From Mycolicibacterium chubuense (GTDB lineage: Bacteria; Actinomycetota; Actinomycetes; Mycobacteriales; Mycobacteriaceae), in the NCBI RefSeq assembly GCF_001044255.1, contig NZ_JYNX01000038.1, forward strand, positions 42,933 to 106,932: 64,000 nt of DNA. The letters are read 5' to 3'. Shown here piece after piece: positions 53,063 to 61,639 of the stretch. The translations under genes and the position numbers were made by a program. The notes beneath the pieces are model-generated. The model did not search any database. It worked only from the letters and a program-made list of their open reading frames with translations, and was not told where the DNA came from. The number at the start of each line of letters is the position of its first letter. Positions within the stretch are counted from its first letter, which is position 1.

Positions 53063-55591
53063 CGTTGCGTCACTGGGGATTCCGACGGTGTCGAAGGCAT
53101 TGCCGATCGCGCTCTGCTGCGCGGCGCTCAGGCCGAGGGCACGCGCCGCGCTGAGCACCGCGGCTCGCCCGTCGGTGAAGACCGAATCGGTGCTGAGCCG
53201 GTACAGCGCGTGATAGAAGACCGTGGCCCACATGTCGTTCGAGATACCCGCCGTTGCAGGGTCGGTCATCATCAGGTACGCCGCATGGCTGAAGATCGTG
53301 CTGTTGACGTGCTCTCCGGCGTCGTCGCCCAGCCCTTTGTAGCGGCTCGCGTACGTGTCGCGGTAGGGGCCCATCGACGTACTGATCGACGTGGGATCGG
53401 CCAGGTTGCGCACGGCCCCGAGTTGGGAGTCCTCCCCGAGCAGCCAGCGCTGGGTTCCCGTCTTGTTCTCGATCAGCATGCCCATGATGTCGGCCATCGC
53501 CTCGTTGAGAGCTCCGGACTCCCCGTAGTCGAGCACCGAACCGCCCGATGGCCCGCCCACGACGAAGCTGATCACCGCATGGGTGAATTCGTGGCCGATG
53601 ACGTCGACGGCGGCCTCGAGGTGGCCGCTGTCGCCGAAGGCGAGCTGCTCGCGGCCCGGATCCCAGAAGGCGTTGGCGTAACCGCCGGCCGACCTCTGCG
53701 GGTTGTACAGGATGCTGACGTCGACGGGTGCACCGTTGCCGTCGAACGACCTGCGGCCCAACACATCCCGGTAGTAGTCGTAGACCAGCGCGGTGTTGGC
53801 GTGGGCGGACACGCCGCCGGTGTTCCAGCCCAGGAGGCCGCGCTTGACCACGGTCCCCGGCAGCACGCCGCCGCCCAGACCGAAGAACGGGTACGACGTC
53901 TTGTACGTGGTGATGTCGCGGCCGGCGTCGATCAGACGATAGGTGGTGAACCAGGACGTCGTACGGACGTCGACGGTGATGAGTCGCGTCCTGCCTGCCC
54001 AATCCTTGGCGGAGTTCACGGCCGTGAGCGGCACGGCGTTGGGGACGCTGACGAGCACCGTCGCCGTCTGTGCGCCCTCGGCGCCGACCAGCCAGGTGGT
54101 CCCCGGCCGGTAGAACAGGGAACGCGGCGCGGCGCCGACGACACGCCACGCGAGGCTGGGGGCCGTCTGGTCGTCGGGGGCGTAGATGACCAGTTGCTTG
54201 GTGAACGTCGCGCGAGGGCGTGCGATCGCCGCGATCTCGGCGTTGCCGTCCATCCGGGCGTCGGGTGTCACGTCGAAAGCCGCTGACACGCCCCGGTAGT
54301 TGTTGAACAGCCCGGTCACCGTGCCGTGCGCGTCGGTCACCAGGATCACGTCGCTGCCGACGACGGGTATTCCGCCGACGGTCTCGGTGTAGCGGTAGAA
54401 GGTCTCGGCAGTGTCTCCGGTTCCGGCCGTGACGGTGGAGATGGCCGCGGGGTCGGCGAAGCCGGCGGCGGCGCCGAGCGTCGCGGCGATGTCGTTCATC
54501 ACCGCGGCCGCGGCGGCGGCATCGGTGACCACCCTGTCGGTGAAGGGTCCGTCGATGCTGCGGGGCGGCGCGGTGCCGGCGGCCAGGGTGGCGTCGGCGG
54601 AGACGGCGATGACGACCTCGGTCGGCCGGTTCGCGCCGAGCAGCCCGAGCAGGCCGTGAACGTGGAGCGGGTTGCCGGGGGTGTCGTCGACGGTGACCGT
54701 GAAACTGTCTGCGCGGCCGGCTTTTCCGGCGAACGGGGTGTAGACGAACCCGCCGTCGGCGTCGATACTCACCGTGCCATAGGCCGCGGCTGAGCTGACG
54801 GTGTAGGTCAGGGAGGCGTCGTCGTAGTCGGTGGCGTTGAGGCTTCCGCGCAGCGTGCCGTCGGGGCCGGGTCCGGAGGTGGTCGGCGCTGCGGTCGGTC
54901 GCTGGTTGTGCAGGGTGTACTGCGACTGCCGTACCGCCAACCACAGCGACTGCACCAGGGCTGAGGCCGGGGCGCTGGGCAGCGGCAGCCCGTCGGGCAG
55001 CGGGCGCAGCCCGGACCACGTCAGCACGTCGGTGGCGATGCTCTTCACCGTCACGGGTCGCGCGCTCACCACGCTGCGCAGTGTCGGCCGTTCCGGCGGG
55101 GTGTCGACGGTGACGGCCTCGGTCGTGCGGGCGGCCGCCGGTTCGGGGCGGGCGGTGACCGCCGGTGCTGCCGACTCGGGCGTCTCCGGTCCTTCGATGG
55201 CAGACCGTTCCGGCGTCGCGGGTGCGTCGGCCTTCTCGGCCCGCGCCTCGACGTGTCGGGCGGCACGACGGTGACGGCCGCCTGCCGTCGACGTGATTCG
55301 GGACCCGGCCTCGGTGAGGTTCTCGGTGTCGGCGGGCTCGGTGTCGGCGGGCTCGGTGGCACGGGAGGCCGGCTCGGTGTCGGGAGCGGCGTGCGCGGTG
55401 CTGGTATCGGTGTCAGTGCTGGTATCGGCGCCTGCGGCGGCCGCGGACGCCGTAGTGTCGGCGGAGTCGGTGGGAGCGGCCGCGGCGACGCCCGGTCCGG
55501 CCGCCAGTCCGATGCCGATCCCGATCAGCGCCACGCCGGTGGACAGCGTCGAGGTCGACCAGCGCTTCTGCGGTCGGTCACACCGGGCCAC
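53042..55591 (-). CDS. Secreted M4 (thermolysin-family) metallopeptidase with Ig/VCBS-like domain
   Basis: The 849-residue protein has a signal peptide (1-40), a low-complexity Ala/Thr/Glu/Pro region (41-170) and a VCBS/cadherin-like repeat (about 240-305, GTLRGSLNATDYDD). It continues with an FTP-type inhibitor segment and an M4 catalytic domain. The zinc site is HEFTH (His667, His671) with Glu697 in GALNEAMADI, and EHVNSTIFSHA matches the active-site histidine motif. It should be exported and activated outside the cell. A GTG start is used. M4 enzymes are not among the usual mycobacterial core proteases I recall. Confidence 0.92.
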   Translation of the reverse strand: MARCDRPQKRWSTSTLSTGVALIGIGIGLAAGPGVAAAAPTDSADTTASAAAAGADTSTDTDTSTAHAAPDTEPASRATEPADTEPADTENLTEAGSRITSTAGGRHRRAARHVEARAEKADAPATPERSAIEGPETPESAAPAVTARPEPAAARTTEAVTVDTPPERPTLRSVVSARPVTVKSIATDVLTWSGLRPLPDGLPLPSAPASALVQSLWLAVRQSQYTLHNQRPTAAPTTSGPGPDGTLRGSLNATDYDDASLTYTVSSAAAYGTVSIDADGGFVYTPFAGKAGRADSFTVTVDDTPGNPLHVHGLLGLLGANRPTEVVIAVSADATLAAGTAPPRSIDGPFTDRVVTDAAAAAAVMNDIAATLGAAAGFADPAAISTVTAGTGDTAETFYRYTETVGGIPVVGSDVILVTDAHGTVTGLFNNYRGVSAAFDVTPDARMDGNAEIAAIARPRATFTKQLVIYAPDDQTAPSLAWRVVGAAPRSLFYRPGTTWLVGAEGAQTATVLVSVPNAVPLTAVNSAKDWAGRTRLITVDVRTTSWFTTYRLIDAGRDITTYKTSYPFFGLGGGVLPGTVVKRGLLGWNTGGVSAHANTALVYDYYRDVLGRRSFDGNGAPVDVSILYNPQRSAGGYANAFWDPGREQLAFGDSGHLEAAVDVIGHEFTHAVISFVVGGPSGGSVLDYGESGALNEAMADIMGMLIENKTGTQRWLLGEDSQLGAVRNLADPTSISTSMGPYRDTYASRYKGLGDDAGEHVNSTIFSHAAYLMMTDPATAGISNDMWATVFYHALYRLSTDSVFTDGRAAVLSAARALGLSAAQQSAIGNAFDTVGIPSDATSSVVAA

Positions 55592-55690
55592 GGTGACCCC
55601 CCTCCGCGAAGGTGTGCTGTAGCGGGGAATTTACCACCACCGACTTCGGATGCGGCCATCTGCGGAGGATTCGCCGGCGCCGGTGTCACC

Positions 55691-55696
55691 TACCGT
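55691..55696 (+). promoter_or_regulatory. -10 box TACCGT for the aldo-keto reductase
   Basis: The hexamer ends 7 bases before the ATG. A GGAG lies only 3 bases from the start, too close for a normal ribosome site, so a leaderless message is likelier. Confidence 0.45.
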
Positions 55697-55702
55697 GGAG
55701 CC

Positions 55703-56671
55703 ATGAAATACATCGACGTGGACGGGGTCGGACGGGTCAGCCGGATCGGCCTGGGGACCTGGCAGTTCGGCTCGCGGGAGTGGGGCTACGGCGACACGTA
55801 CGCGGCGGGCGCGGCCCGCGACATCGTCTCCCGCGCCCTCGCCCTCGGGGTGACGCTGTTCGACACCGCCGAGGTCTACGGCTTCGGGCGCAGCGAACGC
55901 ATCCTCGCCGAGGCGCTCGGCGATCAGCGCGCCGAGGTGGCCGTCGCCAGCAAGGTGTTCCCGGTGGCGCCGTTCCCCGCGGTGGTCAAGCAGCGCGCCC
56001 GGGCCAGCGCGCAGCGGCTGCAGCTCGACCGCATCCCGCTCTACCAGATCCATCAGCCCAACCCGGTGGTGCCGGATTCGGTGATCATGCCCGGCATGCG
56101 CGACCTGCTCGACAGCGGACTGATCGGCGCGGCCGGGGTGTCGAACTACTCGCTGGCGCGCTGGCGCAAGGCCGATGCCGCGCTGGGGCGGCCCGTGGTG
56201 AGCAATCAGGTGCACTTCTCCCTCGCCCATCCCGACGCGCTCGACGATCTGGTTCCGTTCGCCGAACGGGAGAACCGGATCGTCATCGCCTACAGCCCTC
56301 TGGCGCAGGGCCTGCTCGGTGGTAAGTACGGCGAGCACAACCGGCCCGGCGGCGTGCGGGCGGTGAACCCTCTGTTCGCGCCCGAGAACCTGCGCCGCAT
56401 CGAGCCGCTGCTGCAGATCCTGCGCGATGTGGCCGCCGACCTCGGCGCCGAGCCGGCACAGGTCGCGCTGGCCTGGCTGATCGCCCTGCCCGGCGTCGTC
56501 GCCATCCCCGGCGCGTCCAGCGTGGCTCAACTCGAGTTCAACGTCGCCGCAGCGGACCTCGAGCTGAGCGTGCAGGCACGCGACGCGCTCACCGCCGCGG
56601 CGCGGGCGTTCCGTCCCGTGCCACCGACCCGGATCGTCACCGACCTGATCAAGAAGAAGCTGGGGCGGTGA
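55703..56671 (+). CDS. Aldo-keto reductase
   Basis: The 322-residue TIM-barrel oxidoreductase has GLGTWQFG, DTAEVYGFGRSE with the catalytic Asp and Tyr, the active-site lysine in ASKVFP and the NADPH-binding region IPGASSVAQLEFN. This resembles YajO/AKR11-type enzymes acting on small aldehydes or ketones. The 111-base gap before it contains a palindrome CCGGCGCCGG (55674-55683) of uncertain meaning. It is divergent from the M4 peptidase. Confidence 0.9.
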   Translation: MKYIDVDGVGRVSRIGLGTWQFGSREWGYGDTYAAGAARDIVSRALALGVTLFDTAEVYGFGRSERILAEALGDQRAEVAVASKVFPVAPFPAVVKQRARASAQRLQLDRIPLYQIHQPNPVVPDSVIMPGMRDLLDSGLIGAAGVSNYSLARWRKADAALGRPVVSNQVHFSLAHPDALDDLVPFAERENRIVIAYSPLAQGLLGGKYGEHNRPGGVRAVNPLFAPENLRRIEPLLQILRDVAADLGAEPAQVALAWLIALPGVVAIPGASSVAQLEFNVAAADLELSVQARDALTAAARAFRPVPPTRIVTDLIKKKLGR

Positions 56672-56688
56672 CCGCTGCGGGCCCCCTC

Positions 56689-56694
56689 TAGGCT
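56689..56694 (+). promoter_or_regulatory. -10 box TAGGCT for the PhoD-like gene
   Basis: TAGGCT, a frequent mycobacterial -10 sequence, ends 7 bases before the GTG. The intervening bases contain no ribosome site, so the message is likely leaderless. Confidence 0.5.
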
Positions 56695-56700
56695 GTCACG

Positions 56701-58350
56701 GTGACCCTTCTGCTCGGTCCGGTGCTGCGCCACGTCGGTGACACGACCGCAACGGTGTGGGTGCAGACCGACGCCTCCGCCGAGGTGGAGGTGCTGGGCT
56801 GCCGCACCCGAACGTTCGAGGTGCAGGGCTGCCACTACGCCCTCGTTCCAGTCAGCGGGCTGACCCCGGACTCCACCACCGCCTACGAGGTGCACGTCGA
56901 CGGCACCAAGTGCTGGCCGGAGGCGGACACCCCGTTCCCGCCGAGCGTGATCAGAACGCGGGGGCCGGAGACGGCCGACCGGCTGAAGGTGATCTTCGGA
57001 TCGTGCCGCTATCCCAAGACCGGCGACGCCAAGCTCGACGAGAAGCTCGGCCTGGATGCCCTGGACTGCTACGCCACCCGGCTGACCTCGATGCCGGTCG
57101 ACGAATGGCCGGATGCGCTGCTGCTGCTCGGCGATCAGGTCTACGCCGACGAACTGACCCCCGAGGCGCGCCGTCATCTCGCCGGCCGTCGATCAGGGCG
57201 GCGCTCCACCAACAGCCGCCCGCCCGACGAGGTGGTCTCGTTCTCCGAGTACGTGGGCCTCTACCGGCACACCTGGGGCGATCCGGAGATCCGGTGGATC
57301 CTGTCCACGCTGCCCACCGCGATGATCTTCGACGACCATGACATTCGCGATGACTGGAACACCTCGGCGACGTGGCGGGCCGACATCAACGCCGAGCCCT
57401 GGTGGCGCGACCGCATCCGCGCCGGCCTGGCCTCGTACTGGGTGTACCAGCACCTGGGCAATCTGAGCCCGGGCGAACTCGACACCGATGAGGACTACCA
57501 GAAGGTGCTCGCCGCCGACGGGGACTGCTGGCCACTGCTCGCCGAGCTGGCCGACCGCGCCGACAGCGAGGTCGACGGCGACAAGGGGCTGCGGTTCAGT
57601 TTCCGCTGGGACCTGGGCCGCAGCCGGCTGGTCATGGTGGACTCCCGCAACGCCCGCATCCTCGACGGCGGGGAACGGAAGATGCTGGGCGACCGCGAGT
57701 TCGCGTGGGTCGAGCAGCAGGTCGGTGACGACCTGGACAGCGTCGACCACCTGATCATCGGGTCGTCGCTGCCGTGGCTGCTGCCACCCGCGCTCGCCGA
57801 CCTGCAGACCGTCAACGAGATCGCGGCCGGCCGCGACGGGCTGCGCGGGCGGCTCGGCGAAAAGATCAGGCAGACCGCCGATCTCGAGCACTGGCCGGCG
57901 TTCTTCGCGTCGTTCCTGCGGCTCGGCGAGCTCATCGCCGCCGCCGCGTCGTCGCCGCAGGGGCCCGCCACGATCTCGGTGCTGTCCGGCGACGTCCACC
58001 ACAGCTACGCCGCGCGCGCCGATTTCGGCGTGCCGACGCCGACGCGGGTGCATCAGCTGGTCTGCTCGCCGGTGCACAACTACGTGCCGGCCTTCGTCAA
58101 GCCCGCGTTCAAGCTGGGCTGGTCGGCACCGGCGGCCCGGCTCACCCGACGCTGGGCGCGCCGCGCAGGCTCGCCGGAGCTGCCGGTGTCATGGCGCAAC
58201 CTGAGCGGACCGCTCTTCGGCAACACCATCGCCTCGCTGAACGCGACGGGCCGTCACGCGGAGGTGGTCTTCGAGCAGCCCACCGACGACGGAAACCTGA
58301 CCGAGGTGACCACGGTCGCGCTCAGTGCACCCCTTCCATCTGGCGGCTGA
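56701..58350 (+). CDS. PhoD-like phosphodiesterase/alkaline phosphatase D family protein
   Basis: The 549-residue protein has the PhoD metallophosphatase pattern: GSCRYP near residue 100, LLLGDQVYADE, MIFDDHDIRDDW and, near the C-terminus, LSGDVHHSYAAR. Members cleave phosphodiesters or phosphomonoesters using Fe and Ca. Unlike classical PhoD it has no Tat signal peptide, so it may be cytoplasmic. It starts with GTG and overlaps the convergent POT transporter gene by 29 bases. Confidence 0.88.
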   Translation: MTLLLGPVLRHVGDTTATVWVQTDASAEVEVLGCRTRTFEVQGCHYALVPVSGLTPDSTTAYEVHVDGTKCWPEADTPFPPSVIRTRGPETADRLKVIFGSCRYPKTGDAKLDEKLGLDALDCYATRLTSMPVDEWPDALLLLGDQVYADELTPEARRHLAGRRSGRRSTNSRPPDEVVSFSEYVGLYRHTWGDPEIRWILSTLPTAMIFDDHDIRDDWNTSATWRADINAEPWWRDRIRAGLASYWVYQHLGNLSPGELDTDEDYQKVLAADGDCWPLLAELADRADSEVDGDKGLRFSFRWDLGRSRLVMVDSRNARILDGGERKMLGDREFAWVEQQVGDDLDSVDHLIIGSSLPWLLPPALADLQTVNEIAAGRDGLRGRLGEKIRQTADLEHWPAFFASFLRLGELIAAAASSPQGPATISVLSGDVHHSYAARADFGVPTPTRVHQLVCSPVHNYVPAFVKPAFKLGWSAPAARLTRRWARRAGSPELPVSWRNLSGPLFGNTIASLNATGRHAEVVFEQPTDDGNLTEVTTVALSAPLPSGG

Positions 58351-59776
58351 TCCACGGCGAGATGACGAACACCACGGCACCGGCGGCCACCGCGACCACG
58401 CCCAGGATGCCGAAGTAGGCGAACTCCCGCGACGAGTCGTAGTAGCCGGCGAGCACCCCGGACATCGCGGTGCCGAGGCCGACCGAGAAGAAGTACAGGG
58501 CCATCATCTGTGCGCGGAACGCCTCCGGAGCCAGCTTGGTGGTCACCGACAGGCCGATCGGGGAGAGCAGCAGTTCGGACACCGCGAACACGGCCATGAT
58601 CGCCATCACGAGCAAGGCGGGCGTCGCCTTGCCCGTCGTGCCGGCCAGCGGCACGAAGCACAGGAACGCCAGGCCCATGCCGATGACGCCGTAGGCGAAC
58701 TTGCGCGGCGTGGTGGGCGCGCGGTTGCCCAGCCGGGTCCACAGCAGCGCGAACAGCGGCGAGAGCAGGATGATCCACACCGGTTCGATGGAGCCGATCC
58801 AACTCGACGGCGCCGTCCAGCCGAAGATCGACCAGTTCATCCTCTCGTCGGAGTAGACGGCCAGCACCGTGAAGATCTGCTGGAACAGCGACCAGAACAC
58901 CGCGTTGGCGATGAACAGCGGGATGAACGCGCGGACCCGGACCCGCTCTTCGGTGGTGACGTGGCCGCTGCGCAGCATGACCGCGAAATACACCACCGAT
59001 GCGACGACGATGACGCCGGTGGTCACCTGCGACAGGTTGGCCAGCGTGACGAGCTTCAGCGCGATCGCGATGCCGATCACCACCAGGCCGGCGACCATGA
59101 CGGCGACGGTCTTACCGATGGCGTTGCGCGGCAACGGGTTCGGTACGTCGCGGCCGTGCTCGCCGAGGTTGCGCCGGAACGCCACGTACTGCGCCAGGCC
59201 CAGGGCCATCCCGATTGCGGCCGCGCCGAAACCGTAGTGGAATCCGACGTGGGTCTGCAGCAACCCGGTGATCAGCGGCCCGATGAACGCGCCCAGGTTG
59301 ATGCCCAGGTAGAACAGCGTGAAACCGCCGTCGGCGCGCGCGTCACCCTTGTCGTAGAGCGTGCCGAGCAGCGACGACGCGTTGGCCTTGAGCGCGCCCG
59401 AACCCAGTGCCACGCACACCAGCCCGACGCCTACACCGGTCAGTCCGGGCAGCACGGCCAGTGCGATGTGCCCGATCATCACCACCACACCGCCGTAGAA
59501 GACGGTGCGCTCCATGCCCAGCAGTCGGTCGGCCACCCAGCCGCCGAGCACGGTGGACAGGTACACCAATCCGCCGTAGGCGCCGACGATTCCGGTGGCG
59601 GTGCTCTGCGGCAGCCCGAGGCCGCCGTCGGTCACGGAGTAGTACAGGTAGTACGCCAGGATCGTGAGCATCCCGTAGAAGGAGAATCGTTCCCACAACT
59701 CGACGCCGAACAGGTTGGTCAGTCCGATCGGGTGCCCGAAGAACGTGCGCTGACGCTGATGGTCTCGGATGGTCAT
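58322..59776 (-). CDS. Proton-coupled oligopeptide transporter (POT/PTR2 family)
   Basis: The 484-residue membrane protein has the POT proton-coupling motif ELWERFSFYG (ExxERFxYY type), LGSGALKANASSL and the PTR2 signature FTLFYLGINLGAFIGPLITG. About 14 helices are predicted. It imports di- and tripeptides with protons. A longer reading begins at 59863, but the ATG at 59776 starts where family members do. Together with the ABC importer at 38-43 kb, the strain has two peptide uptake routes in this window. Confidence 0.93.
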   Translation of the reverse strand: MTIRDHQRQRTFFGHPIGLTNLFGVELWERFSFYGMLTILAYYLYYSVTDGGLGLPQSTATGIVGAYGGLVYLSTVLGGWVADRLLGMERTVFYGGVVVMIGHIALAVLPGLTGVGVGLVCVALGSGALKANASSLLGTLYDKGDARADGGFTLFYLGINLGAFIGPLITGLLQTHVGFHYGFGAAAIGMALGLAQYVAFRRNLGEHGRDVPNPLPRNAIGKTVAVMVAGLVVIGIAIALKLVTLANLSQVTTGVIVVASVVYFAVMLRSGHVTTEERVRVRAFIPLFIANAVFWSLFQQIFTVLAVYSDERMNWSIFGWTAPSSWIGSIEPVWIILLSPLFALLWTRLGNRAPTTPRKFAYGVIGMGLAFLCFVPLAGTTGKATPALLVMAIMAVFAVSELLLSPIGLSVTTKLAPEAFRAQMMALYFFSVGLGTAMSGVLAGYYDSSREFAYFGILGVVAVAAGAVVFVISPWISRQMEGVH

Positions 59777-59833
59777 GGGTCCAGCGTGCCCCCCGGGGGC
59801 GGTGATCGAAACAGGGGAGGCAGAATTTCGGCC

Positions 59834-59839
59834 TACACT
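59834..59839 (+). promoter_or_regulatory. -10 box TACACT for the DUF427 gene
   Basis: TACACT fits TANNNT and ends 8 bases before the ATG without a ribosome site, indicating a probable leaderless transcript. Confidence 0.45.
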
Positions 59840-59846
59840 CGGCGGC

Positions 59847-60338
59847 ATGCCCGTACCGGACAAGCCCCGACCTGGACAGGAGTCGGTGTGGGACTATCCC
59901 CGTCCCCCACGTCTCGAGGAGTTCGCCGGGTCGATCACCGTCGAACTGGGCGGTCAGGTGATCGCGTCCACCGACCGCGCCTGGCGGGTGCTCGAAACCA
60001 GCCATCCCCCCACCTACTACCTGCCGGCCGAAAGCTTCAGCGACGGCGTGCTGCGTCCCGCCGACGGGGCGTCCTGGTGCGAATGGAAGGGGCAGGCAAG
60101 CTATTTCGACCTGGTGACGCCGACAGCCGTGGCGCCGCGGGCGGCGTGGACGTATCGGTCGCCGACGCGCGGGTTCACCGCGATCGCCGGGGCGGTGGCC
60201 GTGATGGCTGCCGCGGTGGACCGGTGCACCGTCAACGGGGAGGACGTCGTGCCGCAACCCGGCGGGTTCTACGGCGGCTGGATCAACAGCTGGATCGCCG
60301 GCCCCTTCAAAGGGGTGCCGGGCTCGATGGGCTGGTGA
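59847..60338 (+). CDS. DUF427 family protein
   Basis: The 163-residue protein has the DUF427 core RVLETSHPPTYYLP and CEWKGQASYFDL. It continues with the segment VAPRAAWTY and GFYGGWINSWIAGPFKG at the end. DUF427 proteins form small beta-folds with an unknown role. It stands alone in its orientation; the convergent DUF732-like gene ends 7 bases away. Confidence 0.9.
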   Translation: MPVPDKPRPGQESVWDYPRPPRLEEFAGSITVELGGQVIASTDRAWRVLETSHPPTYYLPAESFSDGVLRPADGASWCEWKGQASYFDLVTPTAVAPRAAWTYRSPTRGFTAIAGAVAVMAAAVDRCTVNGEDVVPQPGGFYGGWINSWIAGPFKGVPGSMGW

Positions 60339-60345
60339 GTCGCGC

Positions 60346-60636
60346 TCAGCAGCCGAGGTTGAGGGCGGCGGCGCTGACGATGTCGCTACCGGTCGCCAGT
60401 GCGATACCCATCTGCCGGTAGAGGGTCTCGACCGCGACCGGCGCTGGCTGTCCTGCGTCGAGGATCGCGCACGAGATCGAGCCGGCGTTCAGCAGCTGCT
60501 CGCGGGTCAGCGACGTGTACACCGGTTCCAGCCCGGCGAGGAACGCGGCGGTGTCGGCGCCGGCCGGCGGCGCCAGCGCCAGTAGCGCGGCCACCGCGGT
60601 CGCCCCGCACAGACCAGTCATCACCGATCGGTTCAC
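60346..60636 (-). CDS. Small secreted DUF732-like protein
   Basis: The 96-residue protein has a signal peptide (residues 1-27, cleavage near AGADTAA) and a mature helical part with two cysteines (ISCAIL and a final GC) that could pair. The pattern matches the DUF732 exported proteins abundant in mycobacteria, whose function is unknown. A GTG at 60636 and an internal ATG at 60621 are possible starts. Confidence 0.8.
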   Translation of the reverse strand: MNRSVMTGLCGATAVAALLALAPPAGADTAAFLAGLEPVYTSLTREQLLNAGSISCAILDAGQPAPVAVETLYRQMGIALATGSDIVSAAALNLGC

Positions 60637-60706
60637 ATCCAGCCCCCTGTCGTCGCTGACATCTTAGGACGGTCGGCCCGTGCCCGGATGACGAACGCGC
60701 CCTTCA

Positions 60707-60904
60707 TCAGTCCGCGAGCCAACCGTACTGGCGACCGCAGTCGGCGCATTCGACGTCGAGGAACCAGCGGCTGACCCGGTCGGACCCGGCCGACCAGGTG
60801 GGCTGTGACGACACGACCGGTGACGTTCGGCCGCAGTTCCCACATCGGGCCTCGGTCGGAGCGGTCACCCCTCGAACGTAACCGCGATCGACGGCCTTGG
60901 CCAC
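60707..60904 (-). CDS. Small zinc-ribbon protein
   Basis: The 65-residue protein has two CxxC pairs (CGNC and CADC) spaced to bind one zinc ion, and little else. It may be a small nucleic-acid or protein-binding factor. The start is uncertain: GTG at 60904 or a GTG 12 codons later, directly before the first cysteine pair. It lies 9 bases after the stop of the membrane-anchored protein gene and may belong to that operon, which also encodes a double zinc-ribbon protein. Confidence 0.55.
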   Translation of the reverse strand: MAKAVDRGYVRGVTAPTEARCGNCGRTSPVVSSQPTWSAGSDRVSRWFLDVECADCGRQYGWLAD

Positions 60905-60913
60905 CGTCGCTCC

Positions 60914-61639
60914 TCAGCGGGGTGGGTCGCCCCGCCACGAAAAGCTGTTGACGTATTTGCCCATGTCGAGGGCGAGTTGGACGTTGGCGCCCGACGGCTT
61001 GCCGGGGCCGAAGTCCGGCCCGAACTGGTGGTACGGGCCGACGACCGAGGCGACCAGGGCCAGATCGTTCTTGACCGCCACCATCACGATCACCCGCATC
61101 CGGGAGTAGCTGCTCGTGCCGCCCTGCGGGTAGTAGTCGATCGCCTCCCCGTAGCCGGGCTGGTAGCCCACCATCGCGTTGGGGATCTCGTAGGCCGTGC
61201 GGGGATCCGGAACGTGGGCGCCCACCAGGTCGGTGGCGATCTGGCGCGCATCCCTGCCGCGAGCGGGTTCGCTGAACAGTCGCATCGTCCCGCCCTCCCC
61301 ACCGGTGAACTCCGCGGTGACGCCCTCGTTCTGCGTGGTGATGCGGTAGGCCGCGCCAGAGGCGGGATAGGAGACCGAGAAGGATCCGTCAGGGGCGGTG
61401 AAGCGCGGATTGATGGCGACGGGCGTGCCGGTGGGCGGCCGGCCGCAGTCCGGCGGGCACACGTAGCGCACCGGCGCCGGGGTGGTCTTCGCCGAGATGG
61501 CGGCGAGCACGGCGCCGACGATGATGACCGGTATCAGCCATAGCAGCAACACCTTTCGGTGCGAGCTGCGGCGTATGGACGTCGCCTCGTAGCGCTTCCC
61601 GCTGACCGCGTAGCCGGGAAAGAACGTGGTGGTGGTCAA
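60914..61639 (-). CDS. Membrane-anchored protein with extracytoplasmic domain
   Basis: The 241-residue protein has a basic cytoplasmic N-terminus, one transmembrane helix (about 29-48) and an outside domain with a CPPDC pair near residue 60. That domain has beta-rich segments and a conserved-looking GYQPGYGEAIDYYPQGG. No enzyme family is recognisable. It begins with a TTG that overlaps the stop of the upstream zinc-ribbon membrane protein (TTGA), so it is probably made together with that protein and the sedolisin. Confidence 0.7.
   Translation of the reverse strand: MTTTTFFPGYAVSGKRYEATSIRRSSHRKVLLLWLIPVIIVGAVLAAISAKTTPAPVRYVCPPDCGRPPTGTPVAINPRFTAPDGSFSVSYPASGAAYRITTQNEGVTAEFTGGEGGTMRLFSEPARGRDARQIATDLVGAHVPDPRTAYEIPNAMVGYQPGYGEAIDYYPQGGTSSYSRMRVIVMVAVKNDLALVASVVGPYHQFGPDFGPGKPSGANVQLALDMGKYVNSFSWRGDPPR

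Noticed and set aside
55674-55683. Palindrome CCGGCGCCGG before the aldo-keto reductase
   Set aside because: Such GC-only palindromes are expected by chance in this base composition, and its position fits no clear operator role.
58325-60421. 698-codon forward frame across the POT transporter and DUF427 genes
   Set aside because: Its composition (His, Asp, Gln, Arg rich) is that of an antisense shadow, and both real genes have strong family motifs.
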